From: Cerioporus squamosus
Taxonomy: Eukaryota; Basidiomycota; Agaricomycetes; Polyporales; Polyporaceae
Assembly (NCBI GenBank): GCA_022592435.1
Contig: JABYQS010000071.1
Coordinates: 120,703-184,702, forward strand
Direction: 5' to 3'
Length of the DNA: 64,000 bases
In this document: piece by piece, positions 1 through 11,967 of the stretch
Position numbering within the stretch: position 1 is the stretch's first letter
Layout of the letters: each line of letters opens with the position of its first letter
Notes under the pieces: model-generated
The model's input: the letters and a program-made list of their open reading frames with translations, nothing else
Database searches by the model: none
What the model was told of the DNA's origin: nothing
Translations under genes and position numbers: made by a program

Positions 1-239
1 CCCGATCGCGACTTTCGAATCATCGCTCGCTAACGTCGACGCATTCCCCCAGAACCCTGTCTATAATGTCGCTGGGCAAGGGATGGTACAATATGCACGG
101 TAGCGTGAGCAACGTTGGGAATACGGCAGGGGGTGTTTGTAGCTGCTACTGTTGATCAACTGTTTGCCATGCGCGTAGGACGTTGCCCGTAATATACAGC
201 TGTCCGGTGACACAACTTTGTAGGCTTAAGCTTGCTGCT

Positions 240-718
240 GACCTACCTGATATGTACTGTGACAAGCATTTGTCGCGCGCGAGTGCGTCGAATGTATCGA
301 TCACCGTGAAGCTTACCATCGGCCACCAGTAGTCTGGACTCTGCGGTACATTGTTATCCAAACAAATGTTCTGTGCGCAGTGTGACTCGCCCCGGCCCTC
401 ATCTATTCCCGCATACAGGACATCCTCCTGGCTCCCATCGCATAGACGAACTCCCGACAAACCCGAGGAAGATCCGAATCGAACCTAAAAACCCGGTTAG
501 TACCAGAGAACCATTTCTTGACTTCTTTCGAGCACTTACAGAGACCACTCCTGTGCATTGCCGCCTAACCTATCCCGCTCCGTCTGGAGACACAGCGTGA
601 GGTAACGGGTGACATAGGCGAGAAGGTCTTCGTCTCCGATGAGGTAGCTGTAACCGAGAAGATCGCTGTTGACCGTGCTGAATCGCATGACCGCACCCTT
701 TGACTGATTGAGGTCCAT
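240..718 (-). pseudogene. Inverted partial copy of the F-box-like gene (3' half only)
   Basis: On the minus strand this stretch reproduces the 3' half of the gene at 10406-11719, including the intron with donor GTAAGT and the terminal exon. The conceptual protein differs from that copy only in its first residues. Homology stops abruptly near 718: sequence upstream is unrelated, so the F-box-like N-terminus and central part are missing. It stops again near 240, just past the GTAGGT after the shared CAGTACATATCAG. Near identity implies a recent duplication. As it stands it is a fragment with no promoter or start of its own. Confidence 0.85.
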
Positions 719-3700
719 GTTGGAACTCGACTCGGCGCTGGCTTGTCACCGTCAGAAGCTTCAGCTCAACGACGAGAGCATCGGCGCTAACCTGGGCTAC
801 GACTACAGTAGGCTGAGTTGAAACGCAAGCAGATGTACAAGTCACAGGCCAACGTACCGTCAGAAGTTCTCAGCCATCGCGTGTGACTATCCTGTCCGAC
901 GAGGCAACCGGGAGATTCCCTCCTGGACGGTCTGACGAGCACAGGCGAAGCTCGTTTCTGTTGGACTGATCGGCAATGATGAAGCGTACGGTGCAGCATC
1001 GGGGTGTCTTCGTTTCTGAAAGGAAGTGTACACGAGCCTCCCAGTCGTCCGAACAAGTGCCCATATTCGGCCCTCACAACGGCGACTGGTATGGGAGCAT
1101 TGTATCCTCGAAACCTTCGCTGCACGTAGTGCTTTGACCCCGTTGCTAATAACGATTAGGGAGCATAAAGTCAGAGACTGAGCAGACGGAAGTGCGAGCA
1201 AGGGGAACTCACCGGCGGACAATGCGTGTTCCAGAACGCCGGGTCGGACGTATGCTGACACTGCAAAGACGCCAGGAGGGAGACGAAGAGAGTCGGAGCT
1301 GTCTACGGCTGCCGTCATCCCGACAGGCTGTGGCTAAGCTGGCGACATCCACCCGCGAGTCTCGGCCACCGGCTTCCTTCGGATACTTCCCGTGCCTCGG
1401 AGACACTCTCTACGGAGCACATGGATGCGTCCGGCGGCCGCTGTGCCCTGCAGCCAAACTCAGGACATTACGCGTCGGCGTCACGTTCGCAACCACCCTG
1501 GTTGTGGCTCCGCAGAGGAAACGCGCCAGGAACAAGGTCAGTTAGTCTTCAGCATGCACGAGAGCGAGGGCATACCGACGACGCACAGCGACTGACTACT
1601 GAACAGACGGCTGGCACCTTCCCTCTATGTCGAGCGGAAGACTCTACCGAGTTCTTGCACAGCTGGTCCCCCTTGGCCAACATACTTGTCACTGGGTGAA
1701 CGACACCGGTTCCTGGGCTCTGGCTATACGGTTCGCCGGTTACCTGCGATGCATAGAAGAGGTTAAAAGGCAATATACTTGCATGATTGAAATGAGAACA
1801 TACCATCGAGATGTACACTAGCGACGAGCATCGAGTGTGGAGATGGCCTGATGACGAGAGTTGACTCAGAAACGAGGGATTCATGGCGTGCAACCAACTC
1901 GCTTCTCGACCTCGCGGTGTTCGAGTACTGTTCCTAGGCCGGCTCGAGGGAATGTCACCCTCGGAGTACGCTCTGCGTGATCTAATCTTCAGGCGTCCAA
2001 GACCTCTAGATGCTTTCCAAGTCGTCGCAGGCATAGACCTTTACCTAGACAGCAGGCTACAGACTGCAGCAGCAGATGGAAAAAGTGTGAGGCTCATTGC
2101 ACGACAGCTGGCGCGAACCAGAACCGCCGAATAGTCTGAAGCACGTACCGATCTCTCGACGTCAGCGCGATTTCCGGCGAGGCCGTGCATCTGGTGTCCT
2201 CGTCTGACGCTGAGCTACGATCGTCGGGATCCGTTCGTGCCCGGCAAGGAAGGCCCTACGCTCTAATCACACAACTCCACTATGTACGCGGTACGTCCGA
2301 GGGCGGCATCTTCTTAGGGCGATGTTGCGACCTGTGCTTCGAGGCCAGGACAGAGTCAGACAGGCTGAGTGAACATGCAGTACAGATGAGCCAGGGGGAC
2401 ATACGGTCAATACTGTGAAGCACGCGCGGCCGACGAGCCATGGGCCATCGGACATTCCTCGCCATCTGGAAGACCGGACATGAGTAGCAACCTCTCCTTC
2501 AGAGCTCAAGGTCGATTCGGCGACTCGTCTGCGCTGGTAGCAAGCCAATGTTCGACTGCACGGGTCAGGATGTGCTCGTAAACGCGGTCGTACTCTTGCT
2601 ATCTTCAGGGACCCGAAGGACCGAGGGGCAGTCGACGAGCTGCCATCGCAGTCCGACTTCGTACTAGTAGCTAGCGACGAGGCGGGGTTCGACGCGCTCG
2701 ACTCGGTAAACAGTTGCGCGCATGAACTTCTGTCTGCCACCCCGCGGGCGGTGCGAGGTTCCAGCAGTGCTGGTAGGATCGTAGCCCGATACGGCACTAT
2801 CCACGCGATGCATAAGTCAGAAAACGTAAGATGCACGAGCACGCGGGTGAGACATACCTTCACAATGTACATTTTACCGAGCCCTGAGACCTCGACGAGC
2901 GACAGCGAGCGAAGGACGATACCCTGGTTGCACCCGATCACTGCTCTGGATGGATTCCGTGCTTACGTCGGCTTGAACTCTGCACGCTCCACGCACCGGC
3001 CTAACTGCTCGGACTCCCAAGCAGCTGACCGCAAGTCCGTGTCTCGCTGCTGGAGGTCGATGTACAGTAACACGAATCTGCTGCATGCGAAATTAGGAGG
3101 AGGTTTGTCAACATGTGCTTGTGCGCATGCGAGACGACGGGAGAGGACGTACCTATAGCGATGGTGGCTGTGCGACGACCACTGTTCGCGCAGACTCCCG
3201 CTGTCAACAAGTACCGGAGCGAGCGACGAGGCGGGCGTCGATGCAGCCCTGACATGCATTACGCGTTTGGACTTCGCTCTTCATCGGTGGAAGACTCTCG
3301 CGCATGGGTCCAGAGTCTGCGTATGAGCTCCGAGCTCGCAGGCTGCTGTTCCTCCAGCCTCCGTCCGTCTGGCCACTCTATGCCAGTGCAAGTAGAAGGC
3401 GCTCTGGCTTGCAATATGCATGGTCAGAAACTTGCCAACCGGTGCGCGTAACTGCGAACTTACTATGTCCGTGAATGAAGACAGTCTGAGCAAGCAGCGA
3501 ACCCGGGCCCTGAGCGCGGATGGCCTCCCGACTGCTTACCCGAAGGCTGCACGAGCGAACTGGTTGCTTGCAATCGATGCGTCCATGTTTGCGTCTGTGC
3601 CGCGCTCGGAGTCGCGATGTTCGTTACGAGAGCGTATACGAGCTCGGTGACCGGTGACTGCGCTCGTCTCTTCCCGATTCCGCCTCCCCGGACGAGACTG

Positions 3701-5603
3701 CGCACAGCAGAGCGACGCGTCCGTCTGGACTTGCTCCAAGTGCGCCGGCAAAGCTGTATCCTGCGAGAATCATGTGAGCGTGAGCGTCGTTGCCCGAAGA
3801 CAGACCAGCCAGACGGACAGCGTGCGCACCTGTCAGTGTTTCCCGACGTCGTCGTGCCGAGCCTGGATGGATACGAACTCAGAGTCTCAGTCATGAGCCG
3901 CGACGAGGCCGCCCCTCTCGTCCCAGGAACGCTCCCGCATCTGACGAGGGGGCCGTGGTTCGAGACGTTCTTCGGGTCCGGCGAGCTCGATTCTGACTTG
4001 AGGGCGCGAGACTTGGAAGTTCAGACTCAGAGTCGCGGGTGGTCGTGCACGTACCATGGGGAGAACCACGTCGGACGCACGCCGGCAGGATGAGAGAAAC
4101 ATACTATATTGCGTACTTACTGTGTTATAGAGACACGGAGACAACGCGCACGTATCGCGGCGTACTGGGTGGAGGCCGCGTCGCGTAGTCAGTGATATCG
4201 CAACAGGATGACGTCGCGAATGGAGATCGGAGGAAGTGCGCACCTGTCGTCCAGAACTGGTACCGCGGCCGGTAAGCCCTGGCCCAGCGGCCGGCACGGA
4301 GCGAACACGATCCTGGAAAGCGGTAGCCCGTGCGCGGCGTGTGGCGTGTTTGTCCTGCACCGGACGCGGATAAGTAGCTGGATGGAGGCGGCGTTACTCC
4401 CCAGCGCTCGCTGCCCTCACCTGTTCGTCACCCATTCCCTCTCCGCTCTATCCTCTGTCCATCTTGCCGCCGCCGCACCTCAGCACGCTGCTCGCTGCTT
4501 CCACCGCGTCGTCCTTCATCCCTCAGGCTTGCCTCGTCCCTCGTTGCCCATCCGCCCGCACCAGCCCACGACGTCCGCCTCCGCCTGTTCATGAGGCACA
4601 CCGCCAAGCCCCACCCCTGCCTCTCGACGTCGAAGGCGGCACCGACGGCTTCGGACGCCTACGAGCTGGTCAATCCCCGACGGATTGATCTAAAATCTCA
4701 GGTTAGAGTTTCAAACTCTTCCGGACCGGACGCGAGAGCTCACTATGCGCATGATGTGGACAGGTTCGGCCGCAAGTACATGGTTTTTTGAGCGAGCCGA
4801 GGCTGCACTCAAGCGACGAAAGAGAAGCACGGTCCCTGATACGGTCGTGCGATAAGTACGTACGTAGCCCTACATAGCTGTGTCGTATGAGAGCACGCCG
4901 CGAGGGTCTCTGCAGTCTTAAAGCGAGCTTCACGTCGTGACAAGATGCGTGGAGTAGCGCACCTGGACAAGGGGCTGGTTAGTCAGTCAGTAGTTAGTGA
5001 GGCTTGGGGTTTGGTGTGTATTTACTGGTGCCGTGCACGCTTTGTGAGATGGGCTTGCCCGTACGCACGACCATGAAAGATGCGCGCCCCGGGTATTAGC
5101 CTGAGGAGGACGCAATCTCAGGGAGGACGGCGACGGCTACAAAGGCCTGCGTGACGTCAAGGACAGTTCAGAGAGTGAATGGAAACGCGATGAGAAAGGA
5201 CGTACCATAACACAATGACGCTGGGGTGATGTCGGGACCGCAGCCCCACGACGTGAAGTGCGCGGACGGCATGAGTAGCTGGCGAAGACCTTGTTCAGCC
5301 GTCCGGAATGCTGCTGCAACAAGTCGTACGAGCATCGGGGTCGGGATGGGTGGCAGAAAGGGGGAAGTCTCGGGTAGGGGGCGCGTAGCACGTCGAAAGA
5401 CTCACTTATTCGCTCATACTCGAGGAATGCCTGCGCATGTCACTCTCGCTCGTTATCTCCGCAGATGCTGTTGTACTGCACACGAATGCATTCGACGACA
5501 CTTGGGTCGACTAGTCAGTAGGGAGCAGATGCTCACGGAACCATGGCGCGGCGCAAGGGAAGAAGCGTGGGCCACCAGAACGGGTGTCTCGACAAGGGAG
5601 AGA
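719..5603. other. No supportable gene; compositionally open GC-rich sequence
   Basis: Many open frames of 60-180 codons exist on both strands, as expected of GC-rich DNA, but none shows a domain, coherent exon chain or protein-like composition that I recognise. ACGTAC strings (minus-strand GTACGT, a common donor here) occur near 843, 2148, 3149, 4050 and 5204, so a decayed multi-exon minus-strand gene is possible. Related strings GCGACGAGGCGGG near 2676 and 3223 hint at old internal repeats. I assign no product. Confidence 0.4.
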
Positions 5604-5672
5604 GGGTGGGGGCAGGCGGCGGATGCGGGGTGGAGGCAGGCGGCGGCTGCGGGGTGGAGGCGCAGGCGACAA
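5604..5672. repeat. GC-rich minisatellite, about 2.5 units of 23-24 bp
   Basis: Tandem units of the form GGGGTGGAGGCAGGCGGCGG followed by a short variable link occur head to tail; the last unit is partial. G-tracts on this strand could form G-quadruplexes, which is inference. Confidence 0.7.
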
Positions 5673-5745
5673 GTGACTTGCAGTGGAGAGAGAGCCTGTG
5701 CAGGGCGTGAGCGAGACAGGTGTGCGTCCAAGGCCGTTGCAAAAC

Positions 5746-6582
5746 GTCAACCATAGGCCGTATCATCTTGGAACACGACGATCTACACTGGGACCTTGTT
5801 CCATCGAGGTTAGCGGAGATCAGGAGACGATACGCTGCTGTGACGTACCTTGCAGGTTTCGACTGGACCTCACGTCGATATCATATCCACACAGGCTAGA
5901 TAGAGCACCTTGGATGATCCTTGCAATCTACCGACCGCACGCTGTCGACGTGGCAGGACACCACACCTCCTGGCCGGTGCAACCATGCGCTGGTCAAGAG
6001 CACACGAGTCAGCGTCAGTCTCCTGCTGCAACGAACAAGAGAGAACTGCTAACCGTGTTGATATCTGGCTCAGTTATAGGGCGGCGACGGCCAGGTGATG
6101 GCCTTGGCGAGGTCGGTGCTCCACATGCGTCCAGAGCGTGCGACTGCAAGCCGCCGCGCGTCTGCACGCCTTGCAGTTCCGGCAGAAAAAAGGTAAGGAC
6201 CAAGCGTTGACCAGAGAAGAGGAAGGCTAGCAGAAGGACAGCGGTCAAGCAGTGCGCGGGCGAGGATGATGGATGGCATGGTCGGTGCTCCGCATGCGTC
6301 CGGAGCGTGCGGCTGCACACCGCCGCCCGTCTGCACGCCTTGCAATCCGGACTATGGCGTCCTCGAGAGACAAGGTAGGCTGGAAGGAGGACATACTCAA
6401 GCTCAATCCTCAAGCAGTGATGGCGGAGCGCCGCATGCAACGTACGCGGACGCGCACCCCGCCCCGCCCTCGCTGACAAAGCTGCACAGCGCGTCAACTT
6501 GCCCCATATGGCATGTCCCTCTACGACGCGGACTCGGACTTGCTCTCCTTGCAACTGGCCGCGGCCGGGTCTGCTCTCGCTC
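5746..6582 (+). repeat. 837-bp inverted repeat, left copy
   Basis: The reverse complement of this segment is found at 11968-12805 with almost no differences; one clear mismatch is near 5880 (GTCGATATC against GTCGGTATC). Ends are abrupt: left at CAACCATAGG and right at GCTCTCGCTC, with unrelated flanks. It contains two copies of a GC-rich sub-repeat, starting near 6111 and 6280, which recurs elsewhere in the window. No domain is seen in any frame, and long open frames in several phases look compositional. No target-site duplication is visible, so it may be a segmental duplication rather than a transposition product. Confidence 0.85.
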
Positions 6583-6949
6583 CGTGTCTGCTACCTGAGG
6601 GTCCGAGTTGACACTCCTCCTCTTCCTCCAGCCCGCCTCATCCTCTCTTACTCCTACATCCGCATCGGTTTGTGTACTTGCTCCCGCCTCTCTCGGATTC
6701 AGCAGAACACATCCTTACGTTCATGAATCTTCCCCGCATGTTCACCTCGAGTATGCGCTTACGCCGTCGGCCACAATACCCCTCCCTACATCCTGCCCAC
6801 TAACAAGTCATATGCGGGATTGGAACGTGCGCACGAATGCGGGTAGCTCTGGATTCGTTGCGAGGCAGTGCGCCTCCCCTCACGGCCGACAAGCGGACTC
6901 CGTCGTTTCGATGGAGCCTCGGGAGCAGAATTCTTCTGCAACCTATGTA
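6583..6949. other. Intergenic, 3' flank of the WD40 gene
   Basis: Pyrimidine-rich sequence with no convincing gene. It is the downstream side of the minus-strand WD40 gene that ends at 6950. Confidence 0.4.
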
Positions 6950-8641
6950 CTACTTGACTACCCAAATGGCCAACGCGGCTAAGGTCAAGACCAAACATAT
7001 GAGCTCAGCTAAGATTGTCTCCAGGGTGCGCCGCCATCTTTCGAGTGCAGTCCCATCAGGAAGTCCATGCACGTCTTCATGCGTCTGTGCGTCCATGCAC
7101 ATCACACCTCCTCGGGTCTCTTCGTAAGTGACCGTGTTTGTCTTCCGACTTCCGACTGCTGTGTTTTTACTCCTATTCACCTCCACTAGTGCTCTTTCAA
7201 CGTCTGCACGCAAGTCAGGTTCAAGAATAGTTGACGTACCAATCCAAAATTCTATCACATTTCTTGCGGCCCCACGCTTAGACCGGAAAATCTTGCCTAC
7301 GCACACCAGGTACGTCGTCTTCGTACGCGTCTTTGCGGTCATGCGTCCCTGAACGTGCGAATAAGGGATTAGGTATCATCGGAGAATGAGAGACTTACGG
7401 TCACGCAGTGCACTGGTCCTGTACGATTCGATTACTGAATGTATAATAATAGCGGGAAAGCACCGGCCACTCACCAAGTTCGGTTTGTATGGTGCACAGT
7501 TCCTGGCCGGTCATACAGTCATACAGGTACAGCCGGCCTGCATAGTCATGGAATATGATCGCCTCGTCATTGAGACAAGAAGCCATCGATATATCGCCTG
7601 TTCTGGTTGATTGAACCGGTATTTTACCCGCCAGGGTATATGGTCGGGTCTCTCCTGGTACTGGTGAGTGATAGATTGATATCCCATCGCCCATATGCAA
7701 CACAATGATGTTCCCTTTAGGAGACACTGCAGCCGAACTGCTGCGTGTAAGAGAGAATCGTCAGGCGGGATAATGACGGGCAGAGCAGGGACGATGCTCT
7801 CACAATGGGCTGACGAGGTTGTATTTGCCCATAATGCACCCCGAGGACACGTCTAACTCGAGTCTACCACCGCAGCAGCCATCAGTATAGCTCGTATGAA
7901 GGATACTGCAGACTCACAGGAGCCCTCGTGTCCCGTAGAAAATAAGGAGTATGTTAGTTCTTTCTGCCTCATTGCGACGAGTTCTTCCGGTGGTTGTGAC
8001 AGGAAAGTGCAGGTGCGATACCTCGGTTCCATCGTGCAACGAGTTGATGCTCCACTTCGCAGAACCTGACAATGAATTGCTACAGCATGTCACGTATCCC
8101 CGCTTCCCATTCAACCGCACCTTCCTCCGCAAGAGACCATACCTTGACACTTCCAGAAGAAGAGGCCGCGAGTGTCCCACAGTGAAAGCTGAAGGCAAGG
8201 CGAGCGTCGCTCACCGCTTCCCAACCGACATACGCGACTTCAAATGTGAGGGTGGCTCCCAGAGGCAGCCATGATCTAGTGAGTTTCCATATACCGGCGA
8301 CACCCTCCCTGCAGACAGTCCCCATGGCTGGCTCCCCTTCCGGGGTTCTCGCACAACATACCGCTACCACTCGAGATGTCGGGTGAGCGCACTTGGCCAG
8401 TTTTGCCCCACTCTTTGTGCACCAGAAGTTGACCGCACCATCGAGGCCTAGAATACGTAAGCGGTCAGCTCAGTTGACTCGGGCACTTCATTGAGATCTG
8501 CGCTCAGGCTTCATATGTACCCAAGGAGATGACAACGTCCCCATCTGGACTATAGGTTAATTGCGTAATCTTGTGCCTAGTGGAAGCCGTTTTGGTCAAT
8601 CTCCCGGTATGATTTTGAGTCACGATTGATGTAGCTGTCAT
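6950..8641 (-). CDS. WD40-repeat protein with C-terminal membrane segment
   Basis: Start ATG is at 8641. Well-supported exons are 8641-8521, 8447-8234, 8188 to about 8095, 7740-7475, 7418-7399 and 7348-6950; each join keeps frame and uses GT-AG sites (GTACAT, GTATGT, GTGAGT, GTAAGT donors). WD40 signatures include ITQLTYSPDGDVVIS, GAVNFWCTKSGA, an FHCGTLAASSSGSVKVW blade and TELGPVHCVT. The C-terminus LICLVLTLAALAIWVVK is a hydrophobic helix ending the protein, so it is probably membrane-anchored. The stretch 8095-7741 is not resolved: frames change without a normal-sized intron, so it may hold several small exons or a frameshift. WD40 propellers mediate protein contacts; no specific partner can be named. 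A divergent gene starts 222 bp away. Confidence 0.7.
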
Positions 8642-8645
8642 GTTA

Positions 8646-8664
8646 TAGAGGCGGGGGCGGGGAT
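8646..8664. promoter_or_regulatory. GC-box in a bidirectional promoter
   Basis: The string GGCGGGGGCGGGG lies in the 221-bp gap between the divergent starts of the WD40 gene (8641, minus) and the small gene at 8863 (plus). It sits directly upstream of the WD40 start. A shared regulatory role is inference. Confidence 0.35.
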
Positions 8665-8862
8665 GTGAAACCTTCTCGTTGTCTCATCCCGAGGACATAA
8701 ATCAGGGGCGCATGCGGACGAAAAGCCTATATGCGGAAGGAGGAAGATGTATCGGCGAACTACCAAAAGTGGAGAGTTCATCTGCGACATGGTCCATGTC
8801 ATCCGCTCAAGAGGTCGTCCACATTTAATGCTGTGGAAGATTGGTACTTCGGAAGATCCTCG

Positions 8863-9505
8863 ATGAAAGATATGATGGCCACCACCCCGTGAGTTACGCT
8901 CTCCAATCCAGCTTTCATACTGAACTGATGCAGCATTTCAAGACAGCGATCTCACGACTCGCATCATGGGTTAGTACCCATTGGTGACGCTAGCCGAGGA
9001 CGATGGGAAGAAGCTTCTTTGCGGCTTCGAGGGTCTCCCGGCACGCCTTGTATGTATCCATTGTGCTCTACTGAATGGGGCCGACAGTTTGATGTCTTCT
9101 CGTGATCCACAGTGAACCTCGAAGTTCGGACTGCGAGTGGTCTCTACTTTTTCGATATGAGCCAAGCGCAATTGGTGATGGAATTGTCGGACGTAAGGAG
9201 CATACTCTGAGAGTATGAAGTGACTAACTATCTTACGACCTAAGGTATCATCGGAAGTTATCATCAAGTCGATGGGTACGCTGCCAGAGATGTTGCACAT
9301 CCGTTTGGCGGATAGGAAGTCCTTGTGGAAGTTCATCGCCGCTTTTGGGGTTACCCAGAGCCCCGGACGGCTTGGATCACCGAGCATAGGAGTTAGTATG
9401 AAGAACGAGCTCGACCTCGATCTGTTAGATTCAATCCTCGGCAGTATCAAAGAGATGCAGGATGAGCTGGAACGTACATGGGGCACGCTGGAGGAAGAGG
9501 TGTAA
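8863..9505 (+). CDS. Hypothetical protein, 160 residues, four exons
   Basis: Exons 8863-8888, 8934-9049, 9113-9192 and 9245-9505 sum to 483 nt, exactly 161 codons with the TAA stop. Introns of 45, 63 and 52 nt have donors GTGAGT, GTATGT and GTAAGG and end in CAG, CAG and AAG; the third contains a CTAAC branch-point match. The C-terminal third is acidic and helical, ending ELERTWGTLEEEV. The N-terminus is basic and Ser/His-rich. There is no signal peptide or membrane segment, and I recognise no family. The reading frame is undamaged, in contrast to many neighbours. It is divergent to the WD40 gene and may share its promoter. Of the two upstream ATGs considered, the one at 8828 runs into a stop after 12 codons, which favours 8863. 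Confidence 0.6.
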
Positions 9506-9962
9506 GACTCGGAGGACCTTGCATAGTGCATACGACAGCGGCTTAACATAGTGATCGCAAGTGATTCAGACGCATAGTTGCGCTCAATGGAGAATTCGAG
9601 GAGCGCCTGAATGTGTCCGCGGAGCTCGTATGTAGTAGTTACACAGCGTACCCACGCGACTGCGAAGAGACATCTGAGCACTAGCTGCTAGCTGGTCGAT
9701 GGACGTACCAAGCCAAACTCGTAAAAAATAATGACGACAGCTGCGTGGAAGGCCGAGGACGTGCTCGGAAGGAATGGGCTCCTCGCACTCCCGCGTGCCA
9801 AGCTCAGACCACTTGAACGACATTGCATCATGAGCTATGCACTGATCTGACGTGGCGCAATCACGAACATACCCGTTCCGAAGAGCCGCGGACAGAATAA
9901 CATACGACCGTTCTCGCAGAGGTTGTAGCGCTGGCGAGGCCTGTAGCTGAGGCCTGAGGCCT
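9506..9962. other. Intergenic, no supported gene
   Basis: Minus-strand open frames here run into the (GGA)n tract and read as poly-proline or poly-serine. I see no exon chain. Confidence 0.4.
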
Positions 9963-10002
9963 GAGGAGGAGGAGGAGGAGGAGGAGGAGGAGGAGGAGGA
10001 GA
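9963..10002. repeat. (GGA)n microsatellite
   Basis: About 13 uninterrupted GGA triplets, preceded by two to three copies of GGCCTGA. Read on the minus strand they give the proline or serine runs of spurious open frames. Confidence 0.95.
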
Positions 10003-10292
10003 GACACCGTATTCGGATGGTGGCAGCGCTAGCGCTAAGCGGGGACGTCCGGGGCGTCCGGACTGATCCGATATACGCGTAGTCACACGGTTCACGCACG
10101 TGTGCTGTAGTAAGTAACCTCTTTCCGTCTTAGGTCTTCACTGTACTCGAACTTCCATCCTAGGCCTCGGCCATGGCTACGTCGAGCTCACTATGGCCAG
10201 TGCTCCGCGAGAGAGAGCTGCACATGCCACTTACGGTAAGTCCGAGGTACTCAAGACTAGGCCCGTCGTGCTGGAGACTCTAGTGTCTTTCT

Positions 10293-10314
10293 GATTGGCC
10301 GCTAGCTATATATT
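10293..10314 (+). promoter_or_regulatory. Candidate CCAAT and TATA elements of the F-box-like gene
   Basis: ATTGG (inverted CCAAT) at about 10293-10297 and CTATATATTA at about 10305-10314 lie some 95-110 bp upstream of the ATG at 10406, a sensible core-promoter distance for a basidiomycete gene. Confidence 0.4.
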
Positions 10315-10405
10315 AGGTTCAACTGCGACCGTAGATGTTGTCCTTCAGTCCACTGAGTCATGTCTTCGGCTGTCAAATCGGGCGTACGTCTAATCATCAT
10401 GAGGT

Positions 10406-11719
10406 ATGCGTATGGAGAAGCTCACGCAACAGCAGAATCTACTCGCAGACAAAGTCATGACCGTAGTGGTCGTATACGACAGGATCCTCTCATTCTGTTC
10501 TCCAGCAATGATGTTACGGCTCGCAAGAGTCTGTCGTACGACCTATGCGGCTGTACATGACTACATGCGCATTGCTTACAGCTTCAACATCAATCGTCGT
10601 CTCAGTCACTTCTTCAACGACCCCCTAGCATTCCGGTCCCTCCAAGCGCAAACGGGCGCCCTCATCGCGGGATCATTTGTACTGCAATTCTTCGACAGGT
10701 CCGAAATTCCGAAGGCTGGTCTTGATATCATAGTGCACATGCGACACAGGCGAGAAGTGGGGAGGTGGTTGATCAGCGCTGGGTACCGTTTCGTTCCGGC
10801 TTCATATCAGCATCCGGATTTCGAGATTACTATCTTCAACTCTATCGGTATGGCTCCAGGAATGCCGAATGCGCTGGACGGTATTGCGTCAGTCATGACT
10901 TTCCAGAAGACTTCGGCTGCGCACAATGGGACGAAGACTGTGAAGCTCGTCGTTGCAGGGAATGCCCCTATGGAAATAGTCCTCAGCTCTCACTCCAGTA
11001 CGACTTCATGCTATCATGCCGTGTGGTATACGCACTGACGGTTACATCTTCAAGCGTGCGCGATGAACGTGATCAGCTATGAGTCAGCATACTGTCTCTT
11101 TCCCCGCGCAACCCTAGAAGAGCGGACTACGCTGCTGAGCTCGTCGACGAAGGGCATCTACAGAAACCGTGGCGAAGCGCTGGCAAAATACATGGAGCGA
11201 GGCTTCAATGTCATACTCACCACTCCCGCCAACTCCACCCAATTATATGGCCCATGCTCTGCCTTTCCTCTCGGTTGGCGATGGGTAGATGACGACACAA
11301 GTGGGTCGTGCAGCTTGATACTTCCGGTGTCAACCCTCCGCGGCCCCTGAACTCCCACTCTTCGCCTGTGCTCCATGATCCGGTCTCGGTGACGAATTGG
11401 AATATGCAACTCAATCGGTCAAAGGGCGCGGTCATGCGATTCAGCACGGTCAACAGCGATCTTCTCGGTTACAGCTACCTCATCGGAGACGAAGACCTTC
11501 TCGCCTATGTCACCCGTTACCTCACGCTGTGTCTCCAGACGGAGCGGGATAGGTTAGGCGGCAATGCACAGGAGTGGTCTCTGTAAGTGCTCGAAAGAAG
11601 TCAAGAAATGGTTCTCTGGTACTAACCGGGTTTTTAGGTTCGATTCGGATCTTCCTCGGGTTTGTCGGGAGTTCGTCTATGCGATGGGAGCCAGGAGGAT
11701 GTCCTGTATGCGGGAATAG
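10406..11719 (+). pseudogene. F-box-like protein of agaricomycete type, one-base frameshift
   Basis: Exons 10406-10997, 11055-11582 and 11638-11719 are joined by introns of 57 and 55 nt; the first join restores STCAMNVISYESAYCLFPRA, a family pattern. The N-terminus has an F-box-like helix pair (ILSFCSPAMMLRLARVCR), followed by the RHRREVGRWLISAGYRFVP region typical of this expanded agaricomycete family. Near 11300 the frame breaks: upstream it reads GWRWVDDDTS, and one frame over it continues VQLDTSGVNPP. The three exons total 1202 nt, one short of a multiple of three, which independently indicates a single deleted base; restoring it would give about 400 residues. F-box proteins normally recruit substrates to SCF ubiquitin ligases. 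The break could be a sequencing error. The 3' half is duplicated in inverted orientation at 240-718. Confidence 0.72.
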
Positions 11720-11881
11720 ATGAGGGCCGGGGCGAGTCACACTGCGCACAGAACATTTGTTTGGATAACAATGTACCGCAGAGTCCAGACTACTGGTGGC
11801 CGATGGTAAGCTTCACGGTGATCGATACATTCGACGCACTCGCGCGCGACAAATGCTTGTCACAGTACATATCAGGTAGGT
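11404..11881 (+). repeat. 478-bp inverted repeat, right copy
   Basis: This is the partner of 240-717 in opposite orientation, 10.7 kb away. It covers the 3' part of the F-box-like gene plus about 160 bp downstream. The left copy is annotated as a gene fragment. Confidence 0.85.
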
Positions 11882-11967
11882 AAGAACCTATGAGCACGGA
11901 GGATTACGAAGAAATATTATACACTTCGAATATCGTAGAGGTATGGGGGTATCTGTACTACCGCAGA

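Noticed and set aside
5683..6554. Overlapping 90-180-codon frames with Cys/Arg/Pro/His-rich products, mirrored at 11996-12921
   Set aside because: Open in several frames on both strands of a duplicated GC-rich repeat; no domain and no codon-level constraint visible.
9584..10099. Minus-strand frames with poly-Ser or poly-Pro runs
   Set aside because: The runs are the (GGA)n microsatellite read in different frames, and no exon logic supports them.
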